Of a stretch of DNA of 64,000 nucleotides, positions 1 to 7,700 are shown in pieces (the first letter of the stretch is position 1; each line of letters opens with the position of its first letter). The notes under the pieces were generated by a model. That model was not told where the DNA came from and did no database searches. It saw nothing but the letters and a program-made list of their open reading frames with translations. Position numbers and translations under genes: made by a program. Source of the DNA: Xanthomonas arboricola pv. juglandis (lineage in GTDB: Bacteria; Pseudomonadota; Gammaproteobacteria; Xanthomonadales; Xanthomonadaceae); contig NZ_JZEF01000003.1 in the NCBI RefSeq assembly GCF_001013475.1, positions 836,956-900,955 on the forward strand, in the 5' to 3' direction.

Positions 1-173
1 GGGTGCAGCCGGCGTGTGGTCCGGTGCAGCAGGCGCACGCCCAGGTCGCGCTCCAGCCGCTTCAGGCGCTGGCTGGCGACCGCCACCGACAGGTCCAGGC
101 TGCGCGCACCGGCAGTGATCGAGCCGGAATCGAGCACGCGCAGGAACAGCGCGATATCGCCGAGGCGGTCCAT
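1..173 (-). CDS. LysR-family regulator, N-terminal part (cut by window edge)
   Basis: The reading frame starts at the ATG on the complement of 171-173 and runs off the left edge. It begins MDRLGDIALFLRVLDSGSIT and continues with a helix-turn-helix of LysR type (SVAVASQRLKRLERDLGVRL followed by LHRTTRRL). Only about 57 residues are visible; the effector-binding domain lies outside. It is divergent from the MFS exporter starting at 268/274, with about 100 bp between them. This is the usual arrangement of a LysR protein that controls its neighbour; the regulatory link is inferred. Confidence 0.85.
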   Translation of the reverse strand, partial: MDRLGDIALFLRVLDSGSITAGARSLDLSVAVASQRLKRLERDLGVRLLHRTTRRLH

Positions 174-273
174 GCGATTCTCAATGATTGGTTGATAGTG
201 AATCAGGATAACAGGGGTTTTTGCTTAGGACCCTGGAGCGCAGGCTGTGGGTTGTCTTCCCTGGTTCATGCCC

Positions 274-1485
274 ATGTCTGCTTCCGCGCGTTCTTCCCGT
301 TTTCCGCCAGCGCTGCTGGCGCTGACCATCGGTGCCTTCGGCATCGGTACCACCGAGTTCGTGATCATGGGCCTGCTGCAGCAGGTGGCCACCGACCTGG
401 GCGTGTCGCTCAGCGCTGCCGGCCTGCTGATCAGCGGCTATGCGCTGGGCGTGTTCGTCGGGGCGCCGGTGCTGACCCTGGCCAGTGCGCGGCTGCCGCG
501 CAAGGCGGTGCTGGTCGGCTTGATGGCGATCTTCACCCTGGGCAACGTGGCCTGCGCGCTGGCGCCGGACTACACCAGCCTGATGGTTGCGCGCGTGTTG
601 ACCTCGCTGGCGCACGGCACCTTCTTCGGCGTGGGCGCGGTGGTGGCGACCTCGCTGGTCCCGGCCGAGCGCCGTGCGTCGGCGATCTCGCTGATGTTTG
701 CCGGGCTGACCGTGGCCACCCTGCTGGGCGTGCCGGCCGGCGCCTGGCTGGGTCTGCAGCTGGGCTGGCGGGCGACGTTCTGGGCGGTTGCGGTCGTCGG
801 CGTGCTGGCCACGGCCGCGGTGGCGCTGTGGGTACCGGCGAACGCAGGCGCGGCCGCGCCGGTGTCGTGGCGCCAGGAAGTGGCGGTGCTGGGGCGCGGG
901 CAGGTGCTGCTGGCCCTGGCGATCACGGTGGTGGGCTATGCCGGCGTGTTCGCGGTGTTCACCTATATCCAGCCGTTGCTGGTGGACGTGAGCGGTTTTG
1001 CGCAGACGGCGGTGTCGCCGGTGTTGCTGGTCTTCGGCGTCGGCATGATCGTGGGCAATCTGCTGGGCGGGCGTCTGGCCGACCGGCGCCCCACCGCCGC
1101 GTTGCTGGGCAGCCTGGCGGCATTGGTGGTGGTGCTCGCCGCGATGGGCCTGGTCCTGCACAACAAGACTGCGATGGTGGTGTTCGTCGGGCTGCTGGGC
1201 GTGGCCGCCTTCGCCACCGTGGCGCCGCTGCAGTTGCGCGTGCTCGAGCATGCACGCGGTGCCGGCCAGAACCTGGCCTCCAGTCTCAATATCGCCGCGT
1301 TCAATCTGGGCAATGCGCTGGGCGCCTGGCTGGGCGGTGTGGTGATCGCCACGCATGCCGGCCTGGTCGCCACGCCGTGGGTTGCCGCGCTGTTGAGCGC
1401 GCTCGGCCTGGGCATCGCGTTGTGGAGCGTGCAACTGCAACGCCGGCGCGCCGCCGCGCCGGGCGTGTGCGCGCAGGCGGGTTGA
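274..1485 (+). CDS. MFS exporter, DHA1 (AraJ/YdhP-like)
   Basis: A 12-helix inner-membrane transporter of the drug:H+ antiporter-1 type, about 403 residues. The N-terminus (LLALTIGAFGIGTTEFVIMG) is the typical first helix of the AraJ/YdhP/sugar-efflux group. The loop between helices 2 and 3 carries the short basic motif (SARLPRKAVL), and a second copy (GGRLADRRPT) lies in the middle of the protein. The substrate cannot be read from sequence. ATG codons at 268 and 274 are possible starts, and a GTG at 247 is less likely; 274 is chosen because the first transmembrane helix follows closely. It is divergent from the LysR gene at the window edge and is probably regulated by it. Confidence 0.85.
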   Translation: MSASARSSRFPPALLALTIGAFGIGTTEFVIMGLLQQVATDLGVSLSAAGLLISGYALGVFVGAPVLTLASARLPRKAVLVGLMAIFTLGNVACALAPDYTSLMVARVLTSLAHGTFFGVGAVVATSLVPAERRASAISLMFAGLTVATLLGVPAGAWLGLQLGWRATFWAVAVVGVLATAAVALWVPANAGAAAPVSWRQEVAVLGRGQVLLALAITVVGYAGVFAVFTYIQPLLVDVSGFAQTAVSPVLLVFGVGMIVGNLLGGRLADRRPTAALLGSLAALVVVLAAMGLVLHNKTAMVVFVGLLGVAAFATVAPLQLRVLEHARGAGQNLASSLNIAAFNLGNALGAWLGGVVIATHAGLVATPWVAALLSALGLGIALWSVQLQRRRAAAPGVCAQAG

Positions 1486-1637
1486 TTCGTTTTTTTGCAC
1501 GAGCGCAGTGACCGCGCAACCGGCAGCCCTGCGCTCTCGCGCGGGTGATCGGCAAGCGGAGCGTGGCGCCTGGCATCGCGCGTGGCCGGATCGACCGGCA
1601 GCGCGTGGATTTTCTTTCGGTTTCAAGGAGCATTGCG

Positions 1638-2669
1638 ATGGAGACACGTTTTCTCGGCCGTTCCGGTTTCAAGGTGCCGGTGCTCGGTCTAGGGGCCGGT
1701 ACCTTTGGCGGCAAGGGGCCGCTGTTTTCTGCATGGGGCGATACCGATGTCGCGCAGGCGCAGCGCATGATCGATCTGTGCCTGGAGGCGGGCCTGAACC
1801 TGTTCGACACCGCCGATGTGTATTCGGACGGCGCCTCTGAAGAGATTCTCGGCCAGGCGCTGCAGGGCCGCCGCGATCAGGTGATCCTCTCGACCAAGAC
1901 CGGCCTGCGCCTGGGCGATGGGCCCAACGACGCCGGTGCCTCGCGCTTCCGTCTGTTGCGCGCGGTGGATGCCTCGTTGCGACGTCTGCGCACCGACTAT
2001 ATCGATCTGCTGCAGCTGCATGCCTTCGACGCGATGACGCCGATGGAAGAAACCCTGTCCACGCTCGATGCGCTGGTCCGCGCCGGCAAGGTGCGCTACC
2101 TGGGCGCGTCCAATTACGCCGGCTGGCAGCTGATGAAGTCGTTGGCGGTGGCCGATGCGCAGGGCTGGAGCCGCTTTGTCGCCAACCAGACCTATTACTC
2201 GCTGGCGGGGCGCGACTACGAATGGGAGCTGATGCCGTTGGGCATCGACCAGGGCGTGGGCGCGGTGGTGTGGAGTCCGCTGGGCTGGGGGCGTCTGACC
2301 GGCAAGCTGCGCCGCGGCCAGGCATTGCCCGAACACAGTCGCCTGCATGCCACCGCGGCCGCCGGGCCGGCGATCAGCGACGAGCGCCTGTTCGACATCG
2401 TCGATGTGCTAGACGCGATTGCCGAAGAGACCGGCCGCAGCGTGCCGCAGATCGCCATCAACTGGCTGCTGCAGCGGCCCACCGTGAGCACGGTGCTGAT
2501 CGGCGCACGCGACGAAGCGCAGTTGCGCCAGAACCTGGGTGCGGTGGGCTGGTCGCTGACGGACGCGCAACGCGCGCGCCTGGATGCGGTGAGCGCGGTG
2601 GAGCCACCGTATCCTTACTACCCTTACTGGCGTGGGCACTTTGCCGAACGCAGCCCGCTGCCGGGGTGA
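1638..2669 (+). CDS. aldo/keto reductase
   Basis: A 343-residue NADPH-dependent oxidoreductase of the aldo/keto reductase superfamily, predicted to be a cytoplasmic (alpha/beta)8 barrel. Visible marks are the N-terminal LGRSGFKVPVLGLGAG, the catalytic-Asp region NLFDTADVYSDG, the KTG lysine segment (LSTKTGLRLG), GASNYAGWQL and the C-terminal cofactor segment STVLIGAR. The start at 1638 follows AAGGAG at 1625-1630. Upstream frame extension to 1545 lacks family similarity. The substrate is unknown; the family acts on aldehydes, ketones and sugars. It is convergent with the secreted-protein gene ending at 2739, with a hairpin over its stop codon. Confidence 0.92.
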   Translation: METRFLGRSGFKVPVLGLGAGTFGGKGPLFSAWGDTDVAQAQRMIDLCLEAGLNLFDTADVYSDGASEEILGQALQGRRDQVILSTKTGLRLGDGPNDAGASRFRLLRAVDASLRRLRTDYIDLLQLHAFDAMTPMEETLSTLDALVRAGKVRYLGASNYAGWQLMKSLAVADAQGWSRFVANQTYYSLAGRDYEWELMPLGIDQGVGAVVWSPLGWGRLTGKLRRGQALPEHSRLHATAAAGPAISDERLFDIVDVLDAIAEETGRSVPQIAINWLLQRPTVSTVLIGARDEAQLRQNLGAVGWSLTDAQRARLDAVSAVEPPYPYYPYWRGHFAERSPLPG

Positions 2670-2680
2670 CGCGGGCTGCG
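2649..2680. terminator. stem-loop over the reductase stop codon
   Basis: Nine-base perfect inverted arms (CGCAGCCCG at 2649-2657, CGGGCTGCG at 2672-2680) enclose the TGA of the reductase gene. A second imperfect stem (2688-2720) follows before the convergent gene ending at 2739. There is no clear U-tract, so termination is inferred from position between convergent genes. Confidence 0.45.
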
Positions 2681-2738
2681 CCATCGCGCCACGCTGCCTC
2701 CGGTTGGCAGCAGCGTGGCATCCCTCACTGTTGCCGCC

Positions 2739-3332
2739 TCACAACGGCCGTGCCGCGCGCGGAATCACCTCGGGCATGATCGCGCCCACGCCTTTGCTGC
2801 CTTGCAGCTGTTTGCAGTTATCCAGTGCGGTGGCCACCGAGTCGTAGCCGATCATCGCGCTGCCATCGATGGCCGAGGAATAGATCAGTGTGCCGCCGGT
2901 ACGTGAGGCCAATCCAGCGGCGATGGCCGGCGTGGTATTGAACAGTTTGATCGAGGAGCCCAGCAGGATCAGTTGGCCGCTGCGCGTTTCGAGCGCTGCG
3001 GCCACGCGCGGGGCTTGCCCGGCCGGAACCACGGCGGCCGTGCGTGCGGCCGTGCCGGCATCGAGATAGATCGCGTAGCGGTCGAAGCGTGCAACCGGAG
3101 CGTCTGTGGTGGTTTGCGACGCCTGCGCCGCGCGTGCGGCGGTCGTTGCAGGCGCGCCGTCGGCCAGCCTGATCACTGCGCCGGGAATCAGCCGGAAGCT
3201 GCTGCGTCCCGCAGCGATGGTCGGCCCGGTCGCCGCAGCGTGCAGGCGTTTGCTGTCGACCAGCTGCGCCGACGCGGGAGCGCAGACGCCGGCTGCAACG
3301 ACAACGAGCAGCGTCAGTAAGGATGTCTTCAT
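2739..3332 (-). CDS. small secreted protein S2, candidate protease partner
   Basis: A 197-residue protein with a clear signal peptide (MKTSLLTLLVVVAAGVCAPASAQ). It is the last gene of the protease array, and its ATG lies one base after the TGA of the upstream protease (junction TGACATG). It is paralogous to the gene at 7073-7699: both contain LxAAATG, a short region ending in a LIPG/MLPG motif, a YAI(Y/V)L segment, a VLVQP/ILLGS strand and a (G)GTLIYSSAIDxSAMIxY-type stretch. I recognise no catalytic motif and no named family. Placement directly downstream of a kexin-like protease that lacks a propeptide suggests an external chaperone or inhibitor, as ORF2 is for Aeromonas sobria ASP. This role is inferred; sequence relatedness to ORF2 has not been shown. 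Confidence 0.7.
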   Translation of the reverse strand: MKTSLLTLLVVVAAGVCAPASAQLVDSKRLHAAATGPTIAAGRSSFRLIPGAVIRLADGAPATTAARAAQASQTTTDAPVARFDRYAIYLDAGTAARTAAVVPAGQAPRVAAALETRSGQLILLGSSIKLFNTTPAIAAGLASRTGGTLIYSSAIDGSAMIGYDSVATALDNCKQLQGSKGVGAIMPEVIPRAARPL

Positions 3333-3333
3333 G

Positions 3334-5145
3334 TCAGTGGCCCACCACGCGCATTTCGAATTCCTCCAGTTGCTCCTTGCCCTGGTCGGCGAGCATGTCG
3401 TCGACCTCCAGCGTCCAGCGCCCGGCCGAGGGTTCGTCCAGGAAGGCGTTGCTCGATGTCAGCCAGACCACGGTGCCGTCGGGGGCCTGATCGAGTGTGG
3501 AAAACGGCGTCATCACCGTGCTGCGCGTGCCGCTGGGCGACACCAGCACCACGCGCAGGTGACTTGGGTCCTTATGGGTGGCCGAGAAATACAGTTGCAC
3601 GCCTTCCACCTTGAAGGATTGGGTGATGTTCAATGACAACCTGGCTGGTGCCGCGCCCCCCCCGATGGTGCTGCTGTTGCCTTCATACACTTTCCAGCTC
3701 GTGTCCTGCAGGGCAGGCAGCGAGGTGAAGTGCATTGCACGTTCCACAGCCGCGGCGGCGTCGACCAGCCCGAAGCCATACCAGTTGCTGAAAGGATGGC
3801 CCGCCGCATTGGTGACCCAACCCGGGTCGATCACGGTTCCGTTGTAGAGGGCCTTGGGTTGAGTTGGGTCGACCTGGGTCGCCGTGGTTGCCAGGATGTA
3901 TTTGACATCTCGCAGGGTCAGCTGCGGATTGGCACCCAACATCAAGGCCGCCACGCCCGCCACGGTGGGCGATGCCGCCGAGGTGCCGTTCATGCGCGCG
4001 GTGTAGTTGCACGATGCGTCGATCTTGGAGCGGCTGCTGTCGAGCGCGTTCTGCATCTGGCGGGTGCGATCACGGTTGTTGCCCGCTGCACAGCCGCTGA
4101 GGTCGGTGGTGACGATTGCGGCTTTATAGAAGCGCCGCAGCGGCAGAAGGTTGGTGAGCCCATAAGAGGGCCGGGCCGTTTCCGGGTGCGGATCGAAGGC
4201 GCGCTGAAACCCATACTCGCCCCCCAGCCCGGAGACCCACAGTGCAGAGCCTGGAGATGAGTACGACGCCCGCACGCCATCGGCGTTGACGGCACCGGCC
4301 ACGATCGTGGTGATCAGGTTGTTGAACTGGTCGGTGTTGGCCAGTGCGCAGCCGACACCGAGCTTGCGGGTCTGGTCTGCGCAGCGATCCACCGGATTGC
4401 CTTGTGCATCGTTCTCGATAAGGGCAAAGAAGTCATTGCCGGCAGCTTTGACATACACCCCGCCTTTCCCGCCGCGCTGCGCCTGCATCAGTCTTTCGAG
4501 CGACTGTTGTTCGTCGACTTCGGTGTAGGGATACACGCGCGACGAACCACCCCAACTGTTGTTGAACACCTCCATGGCGCGCCCTTCCGGCCCGTCGCCC
4601 CAGGCGTAGCGAATGTCGACGTACTGCTTGCTGCCATCCGGCTCTGCAATTGCATTGAAGCCTGCCAACCTGGCCTCCGGTGCAACGCCACGTCCGCCGA
4701 TCCCGTTCCATCCGCGCTCGGCAATGATGCCCGCAACTGCGGTGCCGTGGTCGCTATCGATCTCGTTCGCCGGTGGTGTCGGGTCGTTGGAGCCGGTCAG
4801 GAAATTGCGCGAGCCGTTGGCGACGATATTGTCGACCAGGTCCGGGTGTGCGATCTCCAGGCCGTCATCGATCACCGCAACCTTGACGCCTGCGCCGCGG
4901 ATGCCCAGCGCGTGCAGGATGTCCACGTCCAGGTCCACGCCGGGCAGCGGGCGTCCATCGCCGAACACTGGCTGGCCCTGATTGAGCAGATGCCATTGGT
5001 AGCGGAATAGCGGGTCGTCGCCTTGCCGTGTTGCGGCGTTGGCCGCTGCGCTGAACACATGGGCATCCCCGTGCTGGCTGGCATACGCCAGGCCGCATGC
5101 GGCAAAGCAGGCAAGTGACGTCGAAGTAAGCATCATGTATTTCAT
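3334..5145 (-). CDS. kexin-like S8 serine protease with P-domain (P3)
   Basis: A 603-residue secreted protease. After the signal peptide comes a peptidase S8 domain of kexin/furin type: Asp93 in VAVIDDGLEIAH, His133 in DSDHGTAVAG, oxyanion Asn in KAAGNDF and catalytic Ser389 in MNGTSAASPTVAG. The C-terminal 130 residues form a proprotein-convertase P-domain (HLRVVLVSPSGTRS, TSSNAFLDEPSAGRWTLEV). There is no room for a classical I9 propeptide: only about 25 residues separate the signal peptide from the mature-type start (DDPLFRYQWHLLNQGQ). Unlike P1 and P2, its leader closely resembles that of the partner protein S1 (see findings). The gene starts one base after the P2 stop and is followed by S2 in the same way. 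It probably cleaves extracellular or host proteins; the target is unknown. Confidence 0.9.
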   Translation of the reverse strand: MKYMMLTSTSLACFAACGLAYASQHGDAHVFSAAANAATRQGDDPLFRYQWHLLNQGQPVFGDGRPLPGVDLDVDILHALGIRGAGVKVAVIDDGLEIAHPDLVDNIVANGSRNFLTGSNDPTPPANEIDSDHGTAVAGIIAERGWNGIGGRGVAPEARLAGFNAIAEPDGSKQYVDIRYAWGDGPEGRAMEVFNNSWGGSSRVYPYTEVDEQQSLERLMQAQRGGKGGVYVKAAGNDFFALIENDAQGNPVDRCADQTRKLGVGCALANTDQFNNLITTIVAGAVNADGVRASYSSPGSALWVSGLGGEYGFQRAFDPHPETARPSYGLTNLLPLRRFYKAAIVTTDLSGCAAGNNRDRTRQMQNALDSSRSKIDASCNYTARMNGTSAASPTVAGVAALMLGANPQLTLRDVKYILATTATQVDPTQPKALYNGTVIDPGWVTNAAGHPFSNWYGFGLVDAAAAVERAMHFTSLPALQDTSWKVYEGNSSTIGGGAAPARLSLNITQSFKVEGVQLYFSATHKDPSHLRVVLVSPSGTRSTVMTPFSTLDQAPDGTVVWLTSSNAFLDEPSAGRWTLEVDDMLADQGKEQLEEFEMRVVGH

Positions 5146-5146
5146 G

Positions 5147-6928
5147 TCAGTGCCCCAGGATGCGAAGCTTGAAGTCTTGCAGCGCCGCAGTAATCGTCGG
5201 CTCGGTCATGTCGGTCACTTCCAGCGTCCACACGCCTTGCGCCTTTTCGTCCAGGAAGGCATTGCTGGACGTCAGGTCGATATAGAAGCCGGTATTTGCG
5301 TACGCCGAAGCATCGAGCGCTGAAAAGGGCGTGAGCACATAGCTGCGTGTGCCGCTGGGAGATTCCAGGACCACGCGCAGATCGGTCGGGTTGCGATGCG
5401 ATGTGGCAAGCGACAGTTGCACGCCTTCCACCTTCATTGCTTGCGTGATGCGGATGCGCCGCTTGGCCGGCCGCGCCGGTCCGCCAATCTGGCTTGGGGC
5501 GGCAGTGGACGCAATCCAGCGAGAGTCTCGCACTGGAGGAAGCGGCGTGAAGTCGCTAGCTTGGTAGACCGCCTCGGCACCATCGACCAGGCCGAATCCA
5601 TACCAGTTGCTGAAGCGATGTCCGGCCGCATTGGTGATCCAGCCCGGATCGATCACGCTGCCCTGATATGTGGCGCGCGGTTGTTGTGGGTCGACCTGGC
5701 GCGCGGTGGTGGCCAGGATGTATTTCACGTCCCGGGCACTGAGGCCGGGATTGACGCCCAGCATGAGGGCGGCGACGCCGGACACGGTTGGCGCGGCGGC
5801 GGAGGTGCCGTTGAAGCGGGCCGTGTAGTTGCAGCGGGGGTCGATCTTCGAACTGCTGGTATCCAGCGCATTGGCCGGATCAAGACCGCGATCCTGGTTG
5901 TAGCCTGCCGAACAACTGCTCAGGTCGGTCGTCACCAGCGCGGGGCCATACGCAAAGGGCACTGCATCAGCGGGCAGGCGTTCGCCCGGGTCAGGGACGA
6001 AGGCGCGTTGCATTCCTATCAGCCCGCCAAGACCAGACACCCATAGCGCGGAACCGGGTGAAGAATACGCTGCGCGTTTGCCGCTGGCATCGACGCTTGC
6101 GACGGTGATGGTGTCAAACAGGTTGTTGAGTGGGTCCAGATTGGCCAGTCCGCAGCCGACCCCTGCCGCGCGGGCGCGCGGGCCACACAGATCGCGCATG
6201 TTCCCGTCCTGGTCCGGCATCTGCAGACTGAGGAAATCGTTACCCCCGATCTTGACGTAAACCGCTCCCAGTCCGCCGCGGGTCGAGCGCATCGATGCCG
6301 CCCATGACGCTTGCTCCTGTTGCGGAAAATCCAGGTAGAACGAGGCCGGCTGGCCCCAGCTGTTGTTGAAGATGTCGATGTTTCGACCTTCCGGCCCATC
6401 GCCCCAGGCATAGCGCACGCTGGCCAGGTTCCTGGACGAGTCGCGGGCGTCGAAATCGAACCCCGCAAGCCTGGCTTCGGGCGCCACGCCGCGGCCACCA
6501 CGCCCGTTCCAGCCAACGGCCGCGACAATGCCCGCGACCGCAGTGCCATGAGACAGGAAAGGGTCGATGGGCGTCACGTCATGGGAGCCGGTCTCGAAGT
6601 TGTACGAGCCGTTCGGAATGATGTTGTCGGCCAGATCTTCATGACCCAGTTCCAATCCGTCATCCACCACGCCGACGCGGATGCCTTTGCCACGAATCCC
6701 GAGGGAATGCAGGACATCCACATCCATATCCACGCCCGCAACCGGGCGGATGTCGCCGATGACCTGCTGCCCCTGATTGGAGATGTGCCACTGATACCGC
6801 ACCAGCGGATCGTCGGCGGCCGTACGCAAGGCGGTGGCCGGAGCGGCGGCCATCGCCGTGTACAGTGGGGCGCCGATCAGCAGCGCGCCAACCATGGCGT
6901 TGCGGTGATGCTTGCGAACACAGCTCAT
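5147..6928 (-). CDS. kexin-like S8 serine protease with P-domain (P2)
   Basis: A 593-residue secreted protease, paralogue of P1 and P3. It has a signal peptide (AMVGALLIGAPLYTAMAAA), then the S8B domain with Asp89 (VGVVDDGLELGH), His127 (FLSHGTAVAG) and Ser376 (FNGTSAAAPTVSG). The oxyanion Asn lies in KIGGNDF, where the paralogues have AGN. The P-domain contains LRVVLESPSGTRSYVLTPFS and ends in LRILGH. It is the first gene after a 144-bp gap downstream of S1, and its stop is followed after one base by the P3 ATG, so P2 lacks its own partner gene. No N-terminal propeptide is visible. The array position suggests co-expression with P1/S1 and P3/S2. Confidence 0.9.
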   Translation of the reverse strand: MSCVRKHHRNAMVGALLIGAPLYTAMAAAPATALRTAADDPLVRYQWHISNQGQQVIGDIRPVAGVDMDVDVLHSLGIRGKGIRVGVVDDGLELGHEDLADNIIPNGSYNFETGSHDVTPIDPFLSHGTAVAGIVAAVGWNGRGGRGVAPEARLAGFDFDARDSSRNLASVRYAWGDGPEGRNIDIFNNSWGQPASFYLDFPQQEQASWAASMRSTRGGLGAVYVKIGGNDFLSLQMPDQDGNMRDLCGPRARAAGVGCGLANLDPLNNLFDTITVASVDASGKRAAYSSPGSALWVSGLGGLIGMQRAFVPDPGERLPADAVPFAYGPALVTTDLSSCSAGYNQDRGLDPANALDTSSSKIDPRCNYTARFNGTSAAAPTVSGVAALMLGVNPGLSARDVKYILATTARQVDPQQPRATYQGSVIDPGWITNAAGHRFSNWYGFGLVDGAEAVYQASDFTPLPPVRDSRWIASTAAPSQIGGPARPAKRRIRITQAMKVEGVQLSLATSHRNPTDLRVVLESPSGTRSYVLTPFSALDASAYANTGFYIDLTSSNAFLDEKAQGVWTLEVTDMTEPTITAALQDFKLRILGH

Positions 6929-7072
6929 GCTGTTCTCCGATCTATGGTCGAATGCGTGGGAGCGAGCAAGGCAGCGATGGCAGGTACGCCTTCGCTCGAT
7001 TGCCGCGCTGTCGATGGATGCGTCCGCGGAGCGGCCCGCCGCGCGCGCGCTCGACGGTCGCCCGGAGGTCTG

Positions 7073-7699
7073 CTACATCGGCTGTATGACCGACTGTTGC
7101 ACCACCAGCGCCGCCTGCGTGCCGGGCGTGCTGGCGCGCAGACGGGTCAAGGCCTGCTGCGTCTGTTCGATCGACGGATAGGCGATCACTGCGCTGTTGT
7201 CGATCGTCGAGGCGTAGACGACGCGCCCGCCGGAGCTGCGTGCCAGTGCACTGACAGCGCTTGGCGTGGTGTCGGTCAGCTTCAGCTGCGGCTGGACCAG
7301 TACGACGCGTCCATTGCGTTCGTTCACCGCTGCGGCGATGGCGCGTTCTGCCGAGCCCGTGGATGTGGACGCAAGCCTGGACGCGCCACGTGCAGCGCTG
7401 GTTGACGGAAGTACGATGGCATAGGGGCCGATTCGTGCGGCAACCTTGCCATCGATTGCTGCTGCGCTGCTCGCGCGCACCTTGGCAGTAGATGCGGGAG
7501 CGGCGTTTGAGCGGTCGTTCGGCAGTGGGTCGGAGACCACGACGCCGGGCAGCATGCGATAGGTATCGTTTCCGGATTGGAATCGCTCGCCGGTGGCCGC
7601 TGCGCTGAGCGCCTGGGCGTCCAGGTACTGGCCGGCATGCGCCAACCCGCACGCGGTCAAGGAAGCAACAAGGACCGAAGTCAGGAGGATGCTTTTCAT
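7073..7699 (-). CDS. small secreted protein S1, candidate protease partner
   Basis: A 208-residue exported protein beginning MKSILLTSVLVASLTACGLA, with a signal peptide whose LTAC could also serve as a weak lipobox. It starts one base after the stop of protease P1. It is paralogous to S2 (2739-3332), sharing AAATG, MLPG, IGPYAIVL, RVVLVQP and GGRVVYASTIDNSAVIAYP blocks. Its first 35 residues are also similar to the leader of protease P3. No enzyme motif is visible. The best functional guess is an export chaperone or inhibitor for the preceding propeptide-less protease, by analogy with ASP/ORF2. It could instead be a structural secreted protein. Confidence 0.7.
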   Translation of the reverse strand: MKSILLTSVLVASLTACGLAHAGQYLDAQALSAAATGERFQSGNDTYRMLPGVVVSDPLPNDRSNAAPASTAKVRASSAAAIDGKVAARIGPYAIVLPSTSAARGASRLASTSTGSAERAIAAAVNERNGRVVLVQPQLKLTDTTPSAVSALARSSGGRVVYASTIDNSAVIAYPSIEQTQQALTRLRASTPGTQAALVVQQSVIQPM

Positions 7700-7700
7700 G

